Shown one piece after another: positions 62,785 to 64,000 of a stretch of 64,000 bases of DNA. Location: positions 103,868-167,867 of the forward strand of contig CAMBEP010000002.1 in NCBI GenBank assembly GCA_945865635.1, in the 5' to 3' direction. The notes beneath the pieces are model-generated. The model was not told where the DNA came from. It ran no database searches and worked only from the letters and a program-made list of their open reading frames with translations. Origin of the DNA: Candidatus Kuenenia stuttgartensis. Lineage in GTDB: Bacteria; Planctomycetota; Planctomycetia; Isosphaerales; Isosphaeraceae. Every line of letters begins with the position of its first letter. Positions within the stretch are counted from its first letter, which is position 1. A program made the position numbers and the translations under genes.

Positions 62785-63732
62785 ATGCAAGCTCGCCCAA
62801 CTTCACAAAAACCAAAATTCACGGTTCTGGCGTCGGGCCTGGGCTGGCATGTGGAAGATCTGCAACGGGCAGCGATCAAGGTCGGAGTCGAGTTAGAGCC
62901 AGTCCTTTTTCAGAATCTTTCAATCGAGTTAAAACCATCCAGCGGAACATTGCAACCATTCTCCAAAACCACTTCGGAACTGATTCGGGCCGGTGCGCAT
63001 CTACTGAATGAACAGGACGCAATTCTGGTGCGCATGATGCCTCCGTCAGGCCTGGAGCGTGTGGTGTTTCGAATGGATGTTCTTCATCGGCTTCAGGAGT
63101 CGGGCGTTCCGATCATCAATCCGCCCCGGACGATTGAAATGGCGGTTGACAAAGCCCTATCGCTGGCACGAATTGGCGGTGCAGGGATTGCAGTGCCCGA
63201 AACATGGATCGGCGAGTCGCCGGACGATGCGCTGATTGCATTTGATCGGCTCGGTGGAGACGTTGTATGCAAGCCGATTTTTGGCTCTGAGGGGCGTGGC
63301 CTGATCCGCTTGCAGAATCGTGAAATGGCATGGCGTGTTGTGCATGGATTAAATCAGACGGGTTCGGTGATTTATCTCCAGAAGTTTATTGATAACGATG
63401 GCTTTGATTTGCGGATTATGATATTAAATGGCGATGTACTGGCAGCCATGCGTCGCACTGCACCGGCCAACGACTTTCGGACCAACGTGGCACAGGGCGC
63501 GAAGGCTGAGATCCTGACCAATGTGCCACATGAGGTCTCTGAAATTGCAATACAGGTTTCAAGGATCACGAGCGGCTTGATTTTGGGTGTCGACTTAATG
63601 CAATCCAGAGTCGATGCCCGGTGGCATGTACTTGAAGTGAATGCCGTGCCAGGCTGGCGGGCCCTGAGTGCGGTTTCCGGAGTGGACATTGCCGCCGAGT
63701 GGCTTTGGGCCGTGCATAGAGGCCTGAAATGA
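62785..63732 (+). CDS. RimK-like ATP-grasp ligase of C1 clusters
   Basis: A 315-residue ATP-grasp protein: PKFTVLASGLGWHVEDLQRAA (N-lobe), ILVRMMPPSGLERVVFRMDVLH, DKALSLARIGGAGIAVPET, GDVVCKPIFGSEGRGL (ATP Lys and Gly-rich lid) and GVDLMQSRVDARWHVLEVNAVPGW (metal Glu and Asn). It is related to RimK, MptN and CofF-like alpha/gamma-glutamyl ligases. In C1 clusters it is likely to add glutamate residues to H4MPT or methylofuran; which one is not resolved. Its TGA overlaps the next ATG. Confidence 0.88.
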   Translation: MQARPTSQKPKFTVLASGLGWHVEDLQRAAIKVGVELEPVLFQNLSIELKPSSGTLQPFSKTTSELIRAGAHLLNEQDAILVRMMPPSGLERVVFRMDVLHRLQESGVPIINPPRTIEMAVDKALSLARIGGAGIAVPETWIGESPDDALIAFDRLGGDVVCKPIFGSEGRGLIRLQNREMAWRVVHGLNQTGSVIYLQKFIDNDGFDLRIMILNGDVLAAMRRTAPANDFRTNVAQGAKAEILTNVPHEVSEIAIQVSRITSGLILGVDLMQSRVDARWHVLEVNAVPGWRALSAVSGVDIAAEWLWAVHRGLK

Positions 63733-64000
63733 AACCTGACCTGACCATTGGCCGACTTGCGGAATTGGCCTGCTCGATGGAAGTGCTGGCCCCCAAGCCG
63801 GGGAACGTATATCCCGGGGCCGAGTGGAATTTCACAAATACAACGGTTGCAGATTTTCTTAAATCGGCCAAAGCCATTTCCTTTGTATTTGATCGGGCCA
63901 AGGGCTTGACTGTGGGCGAACTTGTGCTGAATTCGGTTCGAGCCACGCAGTTGCAGGTGACCACAAATACAAATCTGGGGCAGGTCCTGCTGCTGGCACC
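63729..64000 (+). CDS. CitG-like triphosphoribosyl-dephospho-CoA synthase family protein (cut by window end)
   Basis: The ATG at 63729 overlaps the previous stop (ATGA) and the frame runs on to the window edge. The visible 90 residues start LTIGRLAELACSMEVLAPKPGNVYPGAEW and continue TVADFLKSAKAISFVFD, matching the N-terminal 'PKPGNV' region of CitG/MdcB-type proteins. A member of this family recurs in methylotroph C1 clusters and is thought to act in cofactor biosynthesis, since citrate lyase genes are not around. The C-terminal half is not visible. Confidence 0.85.
   Translation, partial: MKPDLTIGRLAELACSMEVLAPKPGNVYPGAEWNFTNTTVADFLKSAKAISFVFDRAKGLTVGELVLNSVRATQLQVTTNTNLGQVLLLA

Noticed and set aside
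1..64000. CRISPR arrays, insertion sequences, prophage or plasmid origin
   Set aside because: No regular repeat-spacer arrays, transposases, integrases, phage genes or terminal inverted repeats were seen.

Overview
The window looks like chromosome from a free-living member of the Planctomycetota with mid-range GC (my estimate by eye, not computed). The clues are a DUF1559 prepilin-like protein, a DUF1501 Tat-exported protein, small Cys-Gly-Gly lipoproteins, an NHL-repeat exported protein, an OprO/P-type porin, an FHA plus Ser/Thr kinase protein, and above all bacterial genes for tetrahydromethanopterin (H4MPT)/methylofuran-linked one-carbon metabolism. That last set is known from methylotrophic proteobacteria and planctomycetes. 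Genus cannot be read from the sequence.

Layout. 0-7.3 kb: tail of a membrane protein, a lipoprotein, a DUF1559 protein, a class II photolyase, a small AhpD-like peroxidase-related gene that appears to be a selenoprotein (in-frame TGA plus a bacterial SECIS-like hairpin), a small membrane protein, a voltage-gated-type cation channel and a SIMPL-domain protein. 7.5-11.3 kb: a three-gene sugar-type ABC importer on the minus strand, whose binding protein appears circularly permuted. 11.5-22.4 kb: a GT2-GtrA fusion, mnmA, a 47-residue lipoprotein with its own terminator, a di-haem oxidoreductase, an AsmA-like protein, an MFS carrier, a DUF1501 protein and tRNA-Glu(CTC). 22.6-27.4 kb: hemD, hemE, a PfkB sugar kinase, an exported BON-like protein and a receiver-like protein. 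27.4-37.3 kb: polysaccharide genes (GT39-like, GT4, flippase), a family 4 uracil-DNA glycosylase, and exported or membrane proteins. 37.4-44.1 kb: porin, an atypical SDR and a heterodimeric ABC exporter.

44.3-64.0 kb is a one-carbon supercluster in three blocks. Block 1 (44.3-47.3) holds a DHPS-like DUF6513 protein, DUF447 and RFAP synthase, read as H4MPT biosynthesis. Block 2 (51.8-55.3) holds a HisA-like protein and MfnD-, MfnF- and MfnE-like proteins, read as methylofuran biosynthesis. Block 3 (56.9-64.0) holds fhcB-A-D-C, mch, a RimK-like ligase and a CitG-like protein cut by the window end, read as formyl transfer between H4MPT and methylofuran with release as formate. An RsmG-SpoU fusion methyltransferase and an ABC-2 exporter sit between blocks 1 and 2, and an FHA-kinase sits between blocks 2 and 3. 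Many genes in the cluster overlap by ATGA, so they are probably translationally coupled. Fae, methylene-H4MPT dehydrogenase and MfnA/MfnB are not in the window.

The least expected features are the selenocysteine AhpD-like gene (4043-4591), the circularly permuted binding protein (10175-11281) and the RsmG-SpoU fusion (47377-48843).
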